Source: Hetaerina americana (taxonomy: Eukaryota > Arthropoda > Insecta > Odonata > Calopterygidae). Taken from it: a DNA stretch of 64,000 nucleotides. The position numbers were made by a program, and so were the translations under genes. Location: assembly GCA_022747635.1 (NCBI GenBank), contig JAKTNV010000005.1, positions 36,194,336-36,258,335 on the forward strand, written 5' to 3'. The notes under the pieces are model-generated. The model was given only the letters and a program-made list of their open reading frames with translations. It was not told the DNA's origin and searched no databases. Below, piece by piece: positions 1 to 11,819 of this stretch; position 1 is the first letter of the stretch, and each line of letters starts with the position of its first letter.

Positions 1-2320
1 TAAAACAACGTTTGATAGCAAGGTGGTCAAATTAGTGGCAAAAACGCAATGAATCAACGAACTATTCTCAAGGACATAGATGTGGATAAACACAGTTGTC
101 ATCGAGTATCTATGAAGTTCCCGTAAGGGGGTTATTTTCCAAAAAGTTTCCTGAATCATTCCCGAGGTATCTCATTTGCTTCCGAAGCGGAACTTCTCCC
201 TCTTGCATTTTATCCCAAGCCGTTGTGCAAATTTTTTTCTCGGATTCTCTTAATCTCTCCTCCTACCTCCGCATCCCCTTTCATTCTTCGGTGAGTTTCT
301 TTTGTCTCCGTTGATGAGAGACTTCTCCGTCAGCGCTGAGTCGCGGCGCCGATGGGGGCACGGTGGCGACATCTGAATGCGGGTGACGGTTATGACGTCG
401 GACGCCACGACCACAGCGTGACAAGTGAAAAACCACACTGCTTTTCCCTTACTCAGACCTGACATTCCAACCTCCATCACCACTTCATTTTTCTCTCCAC
501 CTTTCACCACCACGCCGTTAATCCCACCACGCCTCATCATTCATTCCCTACGCATGAACACATTCACAGTTTACCATCCGCGCTAAGCATATTTTTTTGG
601 AGGAAGGTAATTTATGCCTAAAAAAAATAAGAAATGCATGCATCACACCACAGATTTTCTTGCTTTAAAATTTTTGCCTTTTCCAGCTCATAACTGAGAT
701 GCAGAACTATTAATTCCGAAGACTTTTTAATACATTTTTGAAATGTTAACTTCTCAATGTCAATTAAAAGAACAAAATTTTGGTCTCCAGAGAGTGTTAA
801 TTTAAGATCCGAGTATTACCTAATAAATTTAAGGCCAAAATATACATTCAATATTTTTCTACATAGTAGTATAAGTTAGGAAAAAACATTTATCTGGTTG
901 CAGTACTTAGAGAGAACTTTTTGTGCCATAATGTTGCAAAAATACGAACGAATAAGTTGAAACAAACCAGAAATATTATCAAAACCTTCAACTAATCGGG
1001 AAAAAATATAAAAATTTGTAATAGAATATGATAACACGATATCTTTATTTTCAAATCTTAACAAACTAGCCCTTCCGGATTGATTCCCGGGGATCAGTAA
1101 CAAAAGTAACCTTAATTATTTACGTCTAGATATTCATTGAATTAATGTGATTCACTCTAGGGAAACAATGGTAAATACTATTAAAATACGAACACATTCT
1201 ATGAATGTTTTTTAAGTGAATTGGTAAAATTTTTCTATCATATAGTTTTATTAATTTTCCACAGTAATAGAAGTATGTATGGTCCCCCATTGCTATTGAA
1301 AAATTCAATTTCACTGAAATTACTATCTATGTTATTAGGAATTTTCTTTTTTGTTTACATTTTATTTTTAAAACTATTTTTCAATTGAAGAATGTCACTG
1401 ATGCACTCAACTTTGTGAATACTGTGAGGCATACGTACCGATGTCCATGTTAAGCCATAAATGTCATATTAAATGCTAATATACCAATTAAAAGCCAAAA
1501 AGTAAAAAAAAACTAAACTGAATTTCGAGTAAAATTTCTGAATCAGTAGTGTTTGCAGTGACTATAATAATGACATTACTTATCAAACTGAAAAGCGAGA
1601 TCTTGAACAGTGTACCGCCGCCCAATATATTGTATGACAGGCATATAACAGTCAAATTGGCTCAATACAGTAAATAGAATATGATGTATCAAAGAATTTT
1701 ATGCTATATGTTTTCGTAATATTCTGCTTATTTTAATCATGTTAAGTTAAAAACTTTTTCCCAAATAATAATTTCCCCGCTAAAGGCAAGAAAAGGTGTA
1801 ATGAATGAATAACGAAGATTTCGAGATAATGGGTACCAATATTTTGCCGTGGAGAAAAAACATTAACTGAACATTAAATAGCATCTTGCGGCTGATAAAC
1901 TGTCATTTATATCTTCCTTGAAAATGTGCCATTGTTGAAATGATGTGATGTGATATATTTAATACAGATAATTTTAAAAATATTATCTTCGAACTCAAAT
2001 TTTAAAAAATTAAATGTTTCTTAAATTTAATGTTAAAGAATTTAAGTTTTCACTTCAACATTACTGTAATTTTGTGTAACTGAGTAAAGAGCCATTGAAT
2101 CACTTCATAATCTTAAAATTTAGGTTCAAACAACTTCAACCGCCACGGAGAGGCATTATCAGGAATATACGTTATTTCCAAAGTAACTTCCAAACACATT
2201 TCCAGAGATATCCTCACGTAATTTTGTAAATGAATATTTTTTTCTTACGAGGATTTTCTTCTCGTATACTTTTACTTATTTTTAATGTACAAAGAAAGAG
2301 AAGTCAATACATCCATTATC
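1..2320. other. AT-rich intergenic DNA, no gene recognised
   Basis: Only short open frames with no recognisable family are present. A GC-richer patch at about 300-540 contains a 96-codon minus-strand frame that ends in low-complexity Arg/Gly-rich sequence. I see no domain, tRNA or clear repeat here. Confidence 0.6.
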
Positions 2321-2329
2321 ACTATTCTT

Positions 2330-3060
2330 ATTTTGTCCGTAGGTAGCTCCTATAGTTCCTAAACCGCCCTCACATCTGTAGAAAAGTAAACGTCATACAT
2401 AAGGTTTAATACACTTTTCCCTTATACACCTATCCAGCGCTAATTTTCGTTACAAAATGCTTCATCTGAATAAATACTGCTTATCTATTACAAGTCTGCT
2501 TATTAAGGCCCACTTATTACTCAAATTGCGAGTGATATACTTCCTAAAAAGCATCCAGCGCTTCTACTTGTTTTCTTCTTTCTCTACTCCTAGTGGATAA
2601 TTGCATTCAATGATTTAACTTCAACCCTTGAAATTCAGTTTTATTCATGTGTACCTTGGGGTTGCAATTTTTAATCCCTTTCTCCATGCATGAGATGAGG
2701 ATGGATAATTTATAAATCTATCCAAATTTTTGCCAGCGTTTGTATCACCCGCAAATCGCATCACTAGTATACAAATCACTTTCTTGGTATCAATTTCTTC
2801 ATATATTGTGTAGCCGCCGTTCATATTGTCTTCGAATTGGTAAACGGCCTGATCGATGTATAGATTAAATATCTAGGGAGGTGAGCAAATTTACATTACT
2901 CTTTTCTCTATGTCAACTTCTCTGTCTTTACAACATCTATTCGCTACCTCTTGCCCTCTATGTATTGAAAGCGTGTATCAATTTCGTGACGTTATAACTC
3001 ATCATTAATTTGTAACCGTTTTTCCTTGGTATAAAAAATTGCCTTCTTAATTTGAACATT
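2330..3060 (-). pseudogene. Decayed LINE reverse transcriptase, minus strand
   Basis: Translating the minus strand with allowance for frameshifts gives the ordered landmarks of a LINE reverse transcriptase. Near 2850-2880 there is LFNLYID, the segment that follows the RQGC/SP motif. At 2741-2755 there is RFAGDT, where functional enzymes have the catalytic FADD or YADD, so one aspartate has become glycine. A further match follows the catalytic box. At about 2366-2413 there is IKPYV-stop-RLLFYRCEG, matching the C-terminal (I)KTxVWSxLxYGxET block with Trp mutated to a stop. This C-terminal block is the same type as in the RTE-like elements elsewhere in the window, but the sequence is far more diverged. 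No ends, poly(A) or target duplication were found. Host function is not expected. The family call rests on motif order, which chance is unlikely to produce. Confidence 0.6.
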
Positions 3061-4694
3061 AAATATTAAGTGCTTGTATGGTCCACCCTTCTATATTTCT
3101 TTATTTTAACTTATTTTATACATTAGCTGCACCCAATCACTGCCGCCTGCTCTTTATAATCTCCTGTACTTCATTCCTATTTCTTCTTAGCTACCCAATA
3201 TCATATTCTCGTCAACATGGTCAAAGGAATTTCTCCAGATCCTTAGCTTATTTAAGTGGTGTCTCGTGATTCTGCATGTTCCTTCAACCTTTTCCTCGGC
3301 AAGACTTCTAACACACAGTATTCATTCCCATTTTTCTCTGTATTTTTAATTTTTGTAACAACTTTTCCATTTTTAAGTATTTAAGCTCTTTTAATTTCTT
3401 CTCTCTTGTATTGGATCCAATAATTTGTCTGCAACATGATTTTATTTTAAGGTTTAACCGAGCGCTCATAGGTTTCCTCCAGTCCACAGTTTTTTACATG
3501 AATGCAGCCAATGCCAAGCCATCTTGCCTCAATCGATCCTCCTATTTTAGCGCTACCTACTAATTGAATTTTCTCCAGTCCTCCTCACTATGATCGTTGA
3601 AGAAATACCTCTGAACAAATCGATTGGTTTCTTCCGCGATAGCAGGAGTTGATGTGGTGTACGCAAAGGCGAAAAAATTAATACCAATTCCAACGTGTTC
3701 TTACTTTTCCAAACCTCGGTGTCTAAATAACACTCCTTCTTTTATAGGCATAGCTAACTGCTCTTCTTACTCTTTTACCTGCCGCTTCGATTTGCTGGAT
3801 TCAAAAGGGCCGGTATCCGATTCCTATGAAATTCGAACCCTCCACCAGTAAAATAAATTTGCAGTTTTTAAAGAAAGAGAAATAGACCCATTCATTTATA
3901 CCCTAGAAGTATAGGCTTCTAAAATTTAAATACCACAATAACAAATAAATCCGTGAGAAAATGAAACAAAGAGGCGAAGAAAGTGTTAACTTGACCGAAG
4001 GATGAAGAACCAACCATATTTATTCAGAAGGAAATGGAGAGAGGCGCACGACAATCCACTTGTAGGTCCACGCTTAGTAACCCTAGTAACTCTTGCTATT
4101 CCAAGATTCCGGAATTATTTTTTTACGTTCCCTAGAAACTCTCCTTTTGCAATAACCAGAGGACAGTGTAAAAGTATAGAATTCTTCCACGAACTGATCA
4201 TTCTAGTTTCCTTTCCATGAGAGGGAGCCTGCACAGTCTGTCTGCACGTTTTTAAATTATGCCAATATTTTCCACTCAATCTATCCTAGCACGGCAGGAC
4301 TCGATTGCCTACTAATTCGTTTATTTGAATGGGTTATTTGAGTTAAAGATGTTATTCAATTTCACATTTCGTCAAGGGATGATTTAGAACGAATAAAATC
4401 GGAACCGGTTTGAATAAATAACTGAACAGGGTGCATGAAATGACTCTCAAATGCTTCAAGAAAAAAGTAGAATATAGATTAATCGCTAATTTAAATGCAA
4501 ATTCTGTTCGATGTATTTACGTTGACACAAAAGATCCGCGTGGATTTCAACATGGCTACACTGTTGATACGGAATACCCACAGTTTTTATTTTTCCATAT
4601 TACCTCCAATTTCAGAATATTTTCTCACTTTTATGCAGCAGATTGCCGTAACGCAAAATAAAGGGGCGTGTAAGAATAAAATGGAGTACCCATT
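3061..4694. other. Intergenic DNA, no gene recognised
   Basis: Several 60-80 codon open frames occur, none with a recognisable domain. The part up to about 3850 could be the upstream portion of the minus-strand LINE remnant at 2330-3060, but I could not find endonuclease or early reverse-transcriptase motifs in it. Confidence 0.5.
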
Positions 4695-4696
4695 TA

Positions 4697-5253
4697 CAGG
4701 GTTCGTCCGGAAAATAAGTGTACTGACTCCTGGGCTGGGCACGTCGCTACAGGCGCGCCCAGCACCGCTCTGACGGGCTGCGATTGGAGGGGGGTATGTT
4801 GGCAAGCGACGCTGAAAAAGGCAGTCGGCTCTGAGCTGTGGTGTAGTGAGGAGCTCTGTTAACGCGAACCTCCACGCTCGACCCACGCCACGTAACGCGA
4901 TTCCGAAGTTTTTGGAGCAGCGTTATTCCATCAAATTTGCGGTAAAGCTTGGGAAATCGTCTACCGAAACTGTCGGTATGATTAACCAGGCTTACGGGGA
5001 GTCAGCCATGTCCAGAAACATGATCTTTCGGTGGCACAAGATGTTCGTGGAGGGCAGAGAAGAGGTCGACGACGAGTCTTCGAGAGGTTCCCGATGATGC
5101 CTTCGCGGGAGCGTTCCAGGAATGGGAACGCCGCTGGAACAAGTGTATCGACTCACAAGGGTCCTATTTTGAGGAATATTAGCTTAAAATATGTAAAAGT
5201 GTAATACATTTTTTTTCCTGAGCTCAGTACACTTATTTTCCGGACGAACCCTG
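4697..5253 (+). mobile_element. Internally deleted mariner (family B), 557 bp
   Basis: The element is bounded by perfect 30-bp terminal inverted repeats at 4697-4726 and 5224-5253, which begin CAGGGTTCGTCCGGAAAATA. TA dinucleotides flank both ends (4695-4696 and 5254-5255), as expected for TA target-site duplication by Tc1/mariner transposases. Inside are a transposase N-terminus (4846-5097) and, just before the right repeat, a C-terminal tail reading FQEWERRWNKCIDSQGSYFE (about 5113-5172), typical of mariner transposases. The whole central region with the catalytic aspartates is missing; full-length mariners are about 1.3 kb. A separate piece of the same right end lies at 36358-36476 in reverse orientation. 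Non-autonomous and presumably inactive without a helper. Confidence 0.9.
4846..5097 (+). pseudogene. Mariner transposase N-terminal fragment (family B)
   Basis: The frame encodes 83 residues including LEQRYSIKFAVKLGKSSTET, then a helix-turn-helix region ending in MIFRWHKMFVEGREEVDDES and RGS just before the stop. These match the N-terminal DNA-binding half of mariner transposases, including the FxWHKxFxEGRExVxDD linker. The codon at the family's expected start is GTG (4846). No in-frame ATG occurs until the Met within the VGMINQ segment at 4979, so the start appears lost. After the RGSR segment the deletion junction gives a stop, and the C-terminal tail resumes in another frame. The catalytic DDD domain is absent, so it cannot transpose by itself. 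Confidence 0.8.
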
Positions 5254-5255
5254 TA

Positions 5256-7016
5256 ACATACCAGGATGTCAGGATATTACCGTTTCTGTTTATAAATGGT
5301 TTGATATGCAATGAGGGCATAAGGATTGCACGCCTACAAGAGAAGGTAACCCGTGAAATCAAAGAAAATAATGCATTCATGCGATTGCAAGATGACAAAA
5401 ATGACAATAATGCGATTTTCTAATGGTGTTTGCTCTAATCAAAAACATACATGCATAAAATAAACAAATGCATTAGTGACAGAGAATAAATTTGATGTTA
5501 TAAAATGTTACACATATCTTGATGCCTTAAATTCCAGAGGTGATGGAAAAGCACAAGTCGTGCCGCAGTAAGGAAATGCACCTTGAGAAATTGTTTAAGC
5601 AAAGCGTGAAGAATTCGAACGATTTTCAAAATTAATAATCCATCATAACGGAACAAAATAAATGAAATCAAAACGAAGACAATGGTTTTCGGCATAAATA
5701 AGTGCAGAGTGAGCACAAAAATAAACTTAGGAAATCAAAAGCTATATGAATAAGAGGAGTTTATAATGCCGAAATTTCATAGTGTAAAAATCATTCACCT
5801 TGACCGAGATCCCGGTCAAGACTATTGCTTTATACACTTTTAAACTTCTGCTATTTAACCCATATTAGCGGATGACTCGGTTTAAAAGTTACTGTAGTGG
5901 CACCTCTCACAGGTCTTTAAACTATGAGTTTAGGTAGTTTCCAATGCGTTCTATTCAACCATATGTCTGCTATGGCAGGTTTACACCAGAATTTTGAATA
6001 ATATCATTTTATCTTACTGTTTAAGTTTTCACAGCGATTTGCATTTTCACCATTTGATTTTTACGGGAGTTCATGCTGCATATTTATAGTATGTCAGCCT
6101 CTAACGACGATCACGCAAGTAGTAGTCATCTGAACAGGAAGAGCGAACCGCTTAGCTTCTTTTAATACTAGGTAAGTCCAATAGGCAGTAGAATATCTCA
6201 AAAACTTTACACAGAAAACAGATTGTTTCATATATATTTGGCTTCTGAATCCACATTGATGCCAAGTTATAAAGTCAAATGGCTCGAGTGATTAGAAGAA
6301 AAGGGCTTTAGGCAATATATCTATAGAGACATTAATCGTTTGAAGTCTTGATCGTGCAAAGTGTACATAGTAATAATGGTAAATGGCACATTAGTCGAAG
6401 ACTGAGTAACGCAAACTCTATATGTCTTGAATTCAACCTAATCAACTTCGGCGACATGGCCGATGTCATTCACGAGCTCGATACCATCTCCACGTATCCT
6501 AGCACCGATAGGAGTAGAGCCATGACCAGGGTATTTTGAAAAGTATAATAAAGCGAGGGGCTTTCATTGACTAGTAATGTTTCATAAGAAATATGTTTCA
6601 ACTGTTCTTATTTTCATTATTTAATCATAAATACGACCATTATAAAAAAACCACTAAAATTAATTTCAAATGGATATCATACCATTTCAAACTTGTTAGC
6701 CAAATTAGATTGAGGATAAAATTCAGCAAGTCATGCATATTTCCCTCCTGAGTCACTGCCAGATTATAAAATAATGTTCAAGAAGCCATGATTACCTTTC
6801 ACACATTACTGCATTAAACTTGAGACTCTCAAATAGGTAATCAAGTCCTCGCTTACGCTTTGTTTAATAGCACCAATACCATTATTAATCGTGCTTAAAA
6901 TATTCGGCTCATACAAACAGGTTAATATTATGTGCAAGTGTTAAATGGTGATCACTATAATTATAATGCCATGAATATTGTGTAGCGCTAGCGTGGTCAA
7001 AGCCCGGTGTGTGGGT
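5256..7016. other. AT-rich intergenic DNA, no gene recognised
   Basis: No coding or RNA gene was recognised. A short perfect palindrome centred on CGAGATCCCGGTC lies at about 5799-5820 in the surrounding AT-rich DNA. The open frames are short and unlike known proteins. Confidence 0.55.
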
Positions 7017-7017
7017 G

Positions 7018-7018
<1 letters not shown>

Positions 7019-7098
<80 letters not shown>

Positions 7099-7148
7099 CA
7101 AATATATACATATATAGGTATATATATATGAGTATATGTATACACATA

Positions 7149-7216
<68 letters not shown>
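7019..7216. repeat. TA microsatellite with TATG interruptions
   Basis: About 200 bp of almost pure TA dinucleotide repeat, with imperfect units containing G or C at about 7086-7155. Its 3' edge abuts the first base of the RTE-type LINE. The long Ile/Tyr open frames across it on both strands are artefacts of the dinucleotide repeat. Confidence 0.97.
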
Positions 7217-7221
<5 letters not shown>

Positions 7222-7508
7222 CCCCGGACTTCAACCTTGACGTGGCGGAAGGGCTTGTGCGTTCCGATAGCCCCTAGAGCTGTGCTGGCGGGAATAATAA
7301 TAATTGCTCCTGGTAGGGCCACCCATACCAGATAGGTCGAAGGTTAGGAGCCAGACGAAAGGTTGTCCACGCAGCGTCTGTTCCTCAGTGAGGCGGCTGC
7401 TATGGCGTCTGACCCCAGAGGGGCGGCCAGTAAGTGATGGTGTCACGTTAAAAACACTATTGAGGAAGGCAACGGGAAACCACCTCAATTATCAATCCCA
7501 AGAAAAAT
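7217..7508 (+). other. Conserved 5' leader of the RTE-type LINE
   Basis: These about 290 bases align along their length with 29515-29806 of the other long copy, including the shared blocks GGAAGGGCTTGTG, CACGCAGCGTCTGTTCC and GGCAACGGGAAACCACCTCA. Both copies then begin the open frame with ATGATGGACAAT. The leader may hold an internal promoter, as in many LINEs, but no promoter motif was recognised. Short frames inside it are not conserved well enough to call an ORF1. Confidence 0.7.
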
Positions 7509-8504
7509 ATGATGGACAATAGAGATATTTTGAGTCCTGGCAACCATGGGGCTCGGCCCAATCGGCCGTGTGTCGTGCCCGGCAGCGGGGGAGGCAAGAC
7601 TTCCGCGGTCGTCGTCCCACGAAACCCTTGCAGGGGAAAACCGACAAGAGAAGGAGAGAAGACGCAGGAGAAGACCACATTAGTAAGAATAGGAACGTGG
7701 AACCTTAGGACAATGATTAGGACAGGGAAACTGAAGAATGTTAAACGAGAGATGGTAAGGGGAAAAATAGATATTTTAGGTCTATGCGAGGTGAGATGGA
7801 AGGTTAGCGAGGATTACTGGAGTGATCAGTATAGAATAATATACAGCGGCGGGGACGAGAGCCAACGAGGGGTTGCCATAATATTAAATGAAGAGGTGGG
7901 AAGAAGCGTAGTCAACATAGAGTAGGTAACGGATAGAATACTACTAGTAAAGATAAAAGCAGAACCGAAGAACTTGGTTATTATTCAGGTATACATGCCA
8001 CCGAGCAACCATAAGGAAGAAGAGGTCGATAGGATATACGACCAGTTAGAGGACGTAATCGCGTGTATTCCTGCAGGGAAACATTTGATAGTGATGGGGG
8101 ATTGGAATGCGACGGTAGGCAAAGGAAGAGATGGTGATGAGGTGGGGGACTACGGTTTAGGCACGAGGAATGACCGCGGGGAGAAAGCAGTTGAGTTCTG
8201 CAGGAGACAGGGGTTAGTCATCACCAACACTTGGTTTAGACACCACAAAAGACGCAGGTATACATGGAAAATTCCAGGTGACTCAGAAAGGTATCAGCTT
8301 GATTATAATCTGGTTAGACACAGGCTTAGGAACAGCGTGATAATTTCGCCCAGCTCCCCGGGAGCGGATGCGGACTCTGACCAAAATTTAGTTGTTATGA
8401 AATGTAACGTCCGTTTCAAAAAGATAAGGCAAGGACGGCGGGTAAAAAAATGGAATGTAGAAGCATTAAATGGTTTAAAAGGAAGGAGTACAAACAGGCT
8501 GTAG
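7509..8504 (+). pseudogene. LINE AP-type endonuclease domain, broken
   Basis: This is the N-terminal endonuclease that nicks target DNA to prime reverse transcription. Visible family motifs, in order, are TWNLRTM (7695), DILGLCEVRW with the catalytic Glu (about 7770-7800), QVYMPPSN (about 7986), LIVMGDWNATVGKG (GDWN at 8097) and ADSDQN (SDQ at 8376-8384). The final motif is normally SDH, so the catalytic histidine is replaced by glutamine. A TAG at about 7923 splits the frame where the sister copy reads Glu-Gln. At about 8450-8480 the reading frame shifts from the endonuclease frame into the one used downstream. The start is the ATG pair at 7509, which the sister copy shares. Confidence 0.85.
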
Positions 8505-10340
8505 AGGAATTAATGGAGGATGGTAAAGAGCTAAGTATTGTCGAAGAAAAATGGGAAAGGATCAAGAAAGGGTTATCGAAATCCGCAAAAGACACTATTG
8601 GAACCGTTAACGCTAAAAGGACTAGGAAGCCATGGATCACGGATGAGATGATTACAAAGATGGATAAGCGGAGAAAATGGAAGTATGTAAATATATAGTC
8701 AGGCAAAATGAAGTACAAAGAATAAAACAATAATGAGACGGGCAACAAATAAAGTAAAAGAAGCATGGTGGAAGACGCAGTGCGAGGATATGGAAAGTCT
8801 GCAGAGGAAGGGTGAAATCGGTGCGCTGTATAGAAAAGTTGAATCTTAATCGGGAAGTAAGAAAGGGAGATCAACGATTGCAGTTAGAGATAAGGCGGGT
8901 AAGGTAATAGTTGACGAAGGAAAGACCCAAGAGAGATGGGAGAAATATATAGAAGAACTGTATAGCAAAGAACTTAGACCAATAAAGTTAGACATTGAAA
9001 AGGGACATGACGTAGAGGAAGATAGCTTAGGTCCAGGCATACTCGACGATGAGATAGAAAGGTTATTTAGGGAGATGAAACTAAATAAGGCCGTGGGGGT
9101 GGATAACATTCCCGCGGAACTTTTAAAAGGCTTAGGAAAATGTGGGAGGAAGAGGCTGTATGGGCTGATTCGTAGTATTTATGAGGAAGGAATCTGGCCG
9201 GAAGACTTTGTGAAATTACTTTTAGTTCCTATTCCGAAAAAGGTAAAGGCTACATCATGTGAGGAATATAGGACAATTAGTTTGATATCCCACGCAGCTT
9301 AAGTTGTCCTCAGGATCATAAACAAAAGGATAGAGAGTAGGGCAAATGATTATTCATTGGATGATCAGTGTGGGTTCAGGAAGGGGAGAGGTACGCGTGA
9401 TGCCATTCCAGTAATGAGATTACTAATCGAGAGGAATATCGAACACAACCAGGAGGTATTTGCCTGTTTCGTAGATTTCGAAAAAGCGTTTGATAGAGTG
9501 AATTGGGAAAAACTAATGAGTATATTGCAGAAAATAGGAATAGATTGGAGGGAAAGGAGGCTAATCCGCAACCTGTGCATGTCTCAGACTGCTCTCGTGC
9601 GAGTGGGGAACAGGGAGTCTGGACGGGCAGTGTAATGAAGAGGTGTAAGGCAGGGTTGTCTATTATCACTGTTGCTGTTCAGCATATATGTGGAGGAAAT
9701 GATTTAAGAGGCATGGGAAGAACTGGAGGTAGGAATCAAAGTCGGCAGGGAATATGTAAAATCAGATAGGTTTGCTGATGACCAAGCCTTATTTTGTCAG
9801 TCAGCCAAGGCGTTGCAAGCATTGCTGAGTGAATTGGAAATTCAGTGCGACAGGTATGGGATGAAAATCAATATTAATAAAACAAAGGTTATGCGATTTT
9901 CTAGAAAGAAGAAGGCTAAGCTCAACATTAAAATAGGAGGGTAAAAACTAGAGCAGGTAGAACAGTTTACGTATCTCGGTAGTGTTTTGGACCAACACGT
10001 TCAAAGTAGTAGGGACGTAAGGAGAAGAATTGCGCTAGGCAAAGAGGCTTTCACAAGGAGGAGGGAGTTGATGACGGGGACGTTGAGTAAGGATATTAAG
10101 AAAAGACTCGTAAAAACTTTGATATGGAGCGTAGCTATGTACGGTGCAGAAACGTGGTCATTGAAGCAGGAGGACAGACGTAGACTGGAGGCTTTTGAAA
10201 TGTGGGTGTGCAGAAGAATGGAGAAGGTGAAATGGACAGATAAGAAAACAAATGAGGTAGTACTTGGTATGGTGGGGTTTGTTGGGAGAAATCCTATGGA
10301 GGCAGGAAAAGTGGATGAAGGGGGTATTGTCCGGTAGTGG
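8450..10340 (+). pseudogene. LINE reverse transcriptase and C-terminal region, broken
   Basis: After the frameshift the linker region runs to a stop at 8698. The reverse transcriptase follows with KAVGVDNIPAELL (about 9087), a stop at 9300 after SLISHAA, then CGFRKGRGTRDA, FVDFEKAFDRVNWEKL, a double stop at about 9633-9638, RQGC (about 9650) and FADD at 9771-9782. FADD is the catalytic aspartate pair. The C-terminal part (about 9800-10340) has INKTKVMRFSRK, FTYLGSVLDQ and IWSVAMYGAETWSL, characteristic of RTE-like proteins. At least five in-frame stops are present although the catalytic aspartates survive. Probably dead for several mutations but still close in sequence to the copies at 24.5 and 29.5 kb. 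Confidence 0.88.
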
Positions 10341-10540
10341 AATGTTGAGGACTGTGATAGAGGGGAGAATGTTGGGCAAACGAGGAAAGGGAAGGAACAG
10401 GATAGGAATGTTGGACTGGATGAAGGGATGAAGAAGGTACTCAGAGATGAAGAGGGACCTGATGTAGCATGTTGTGTTTTGCTAGGAGTCACAAAATATT
10501 TATTTAGTAGCTGTATCCATCCAGCCTACCTTAACCGGTA

Positions 10541-11815
10541 TATACCTAATAATATATATTATATATATACTATTTGTTTTCATATTTTAAATAACAAAAT
10601 TACATCCTCCTATCCGTTCAAAGCTGTCTTCATAAATGAGTGCTTGCAATATTAGAATGTTTAAATTGTTCGACATTTTTTCTTCTAAATTAAGGCGGTA
10701 GATTATTCTTTACCACTGATCATTCATGGGCCATTATGCCTACTTAAAGGTTCTGTGATTTGAATAATTATAATATTTGTTGAACTGGAAACTTGACATA
10801 TCTTTAGAAATAGTACACGTATTAATTCATTCAGAGAAGAACCGATTTTGAAGAAAGCCTTTCAGTTCTGCTTTCTTGGCTGAGGTGAGATTTAAAAAAA
10901 CTGTGAAAGATTCCATACACAGGAATACATAGAATCGGCTACTTCATCTGTGTCTATCATTACTCCTAATTCGTTCGTAGTATAAACTAAGTTTAAAAAA
11001 TAGATATAACTCACCCATCAGATTTAACAATGAATTGTTATCAGTAAAACATCCCGTTATCTTTCCGTTATACACTTCGAGCACTGCAACTAAAAGAAAC
11101 AAATGTAATGAGCACTCAAACAGAATCGGAATAGTCGTTGACAGACATAAAATTTAAAAACCCTTGATTTGAAGCATTTTTGGTTAATAGGTAGACAGAA
11201 TTGCCGCGGATTTTAACTGTTTTATAGAATGAATGGAAATTCAATATTAGACTTTATTTAAAACATTACTTATATTATTTTCCATTATATATTTAATATT
11301 TCTTTCCCATAAATCAAATCAATAAACTTTAATTATGGAAAATGTTTTTTAGAGAAATAAAATTATTTCGTCATACTTCTCAGAAGAGAGTATGAGAGAA
11401 TTACGAATATATTCTGGCAATTTAAATTTTCATTTCTCTACAAAAATAAATTTAGTACTGGATTTTTATTTTATAATCATGATAAAATTATTAGCAACAG
11501 GTTTGAAGTCATTCTGCAAACATATGTTGTGTGGTAACACAGCTTTTTCGAAGAAAATAAAGTTAATAAAGTCTATAAATCTAGTCGAGACTCCTTAAAG
11601 TGTTATTAACTTTGAATATTTGAAGAAACAACCATTGTAATAACTTAACAATTTATGTATAACTATGAATGAAAATACATAATAACATATACATTAAGAC
11701 AAGTATTCAAAGGCGAAAATTAACATTTCTAAACCCTTAGAGCAAAATTTACTCCATAATTATTAATTGTAAAGAGACTAAAATCAACGTCAGAGGTTGA
11801 AGAGATGGTGAAGAG
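10541..11815. other. AT-rich intergenic DNA, no gene recognised
   Basis: Directly after the LINE come short TA-rich runs (about 10541-10570), then AT-rich DNA. The largest frame, 68 codons at 11392-11598, resembles nothing known. Confidence 0.55.
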
Positions 11816-11819
11816 GTAA

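Larger units (their letters stand above)
7217..10540 (+). mobile_element. RTE-type LINE, nearly full length, inactive (copy 1)
   Basis: A 3.3-kb element with a conserved untranslated leader (7217-7508), an AP-type endonuclease domain, a reverse transcriptase domain and a short 3' tail ending CCTACCTTAACCGGTA at 10525-10540. The same leader and tail bound the second copy at 29515-33000, and the tail alone ends the truncated copy at 24467-25763, so both ends are defined by comparison. The order endonuclease then reverse transcriptase, with the C-terminal IWSVAMYGAETWSL block, fits the RTE/BovB-like clade; the clade name comes from motif memory, not a tree. It carries in-frame stops and a frameshift. 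TA-rich DNA flanks both sides, and no clear target-site duplication can be read. Confidence 0.9.

Noticed and set aside
3811..3850. GGGTTCGAATTTC on the minus strand, resembling a tRNA B box
   Set aside because: No A box at the right distance and no cloverleaf; a single box-like string is expected by chance in 64 kb.
6909..7322. Ile/Tyr repeat frames of 97-137 codons
   Set aside because: They are translations of a TA microsatellite on either strand.
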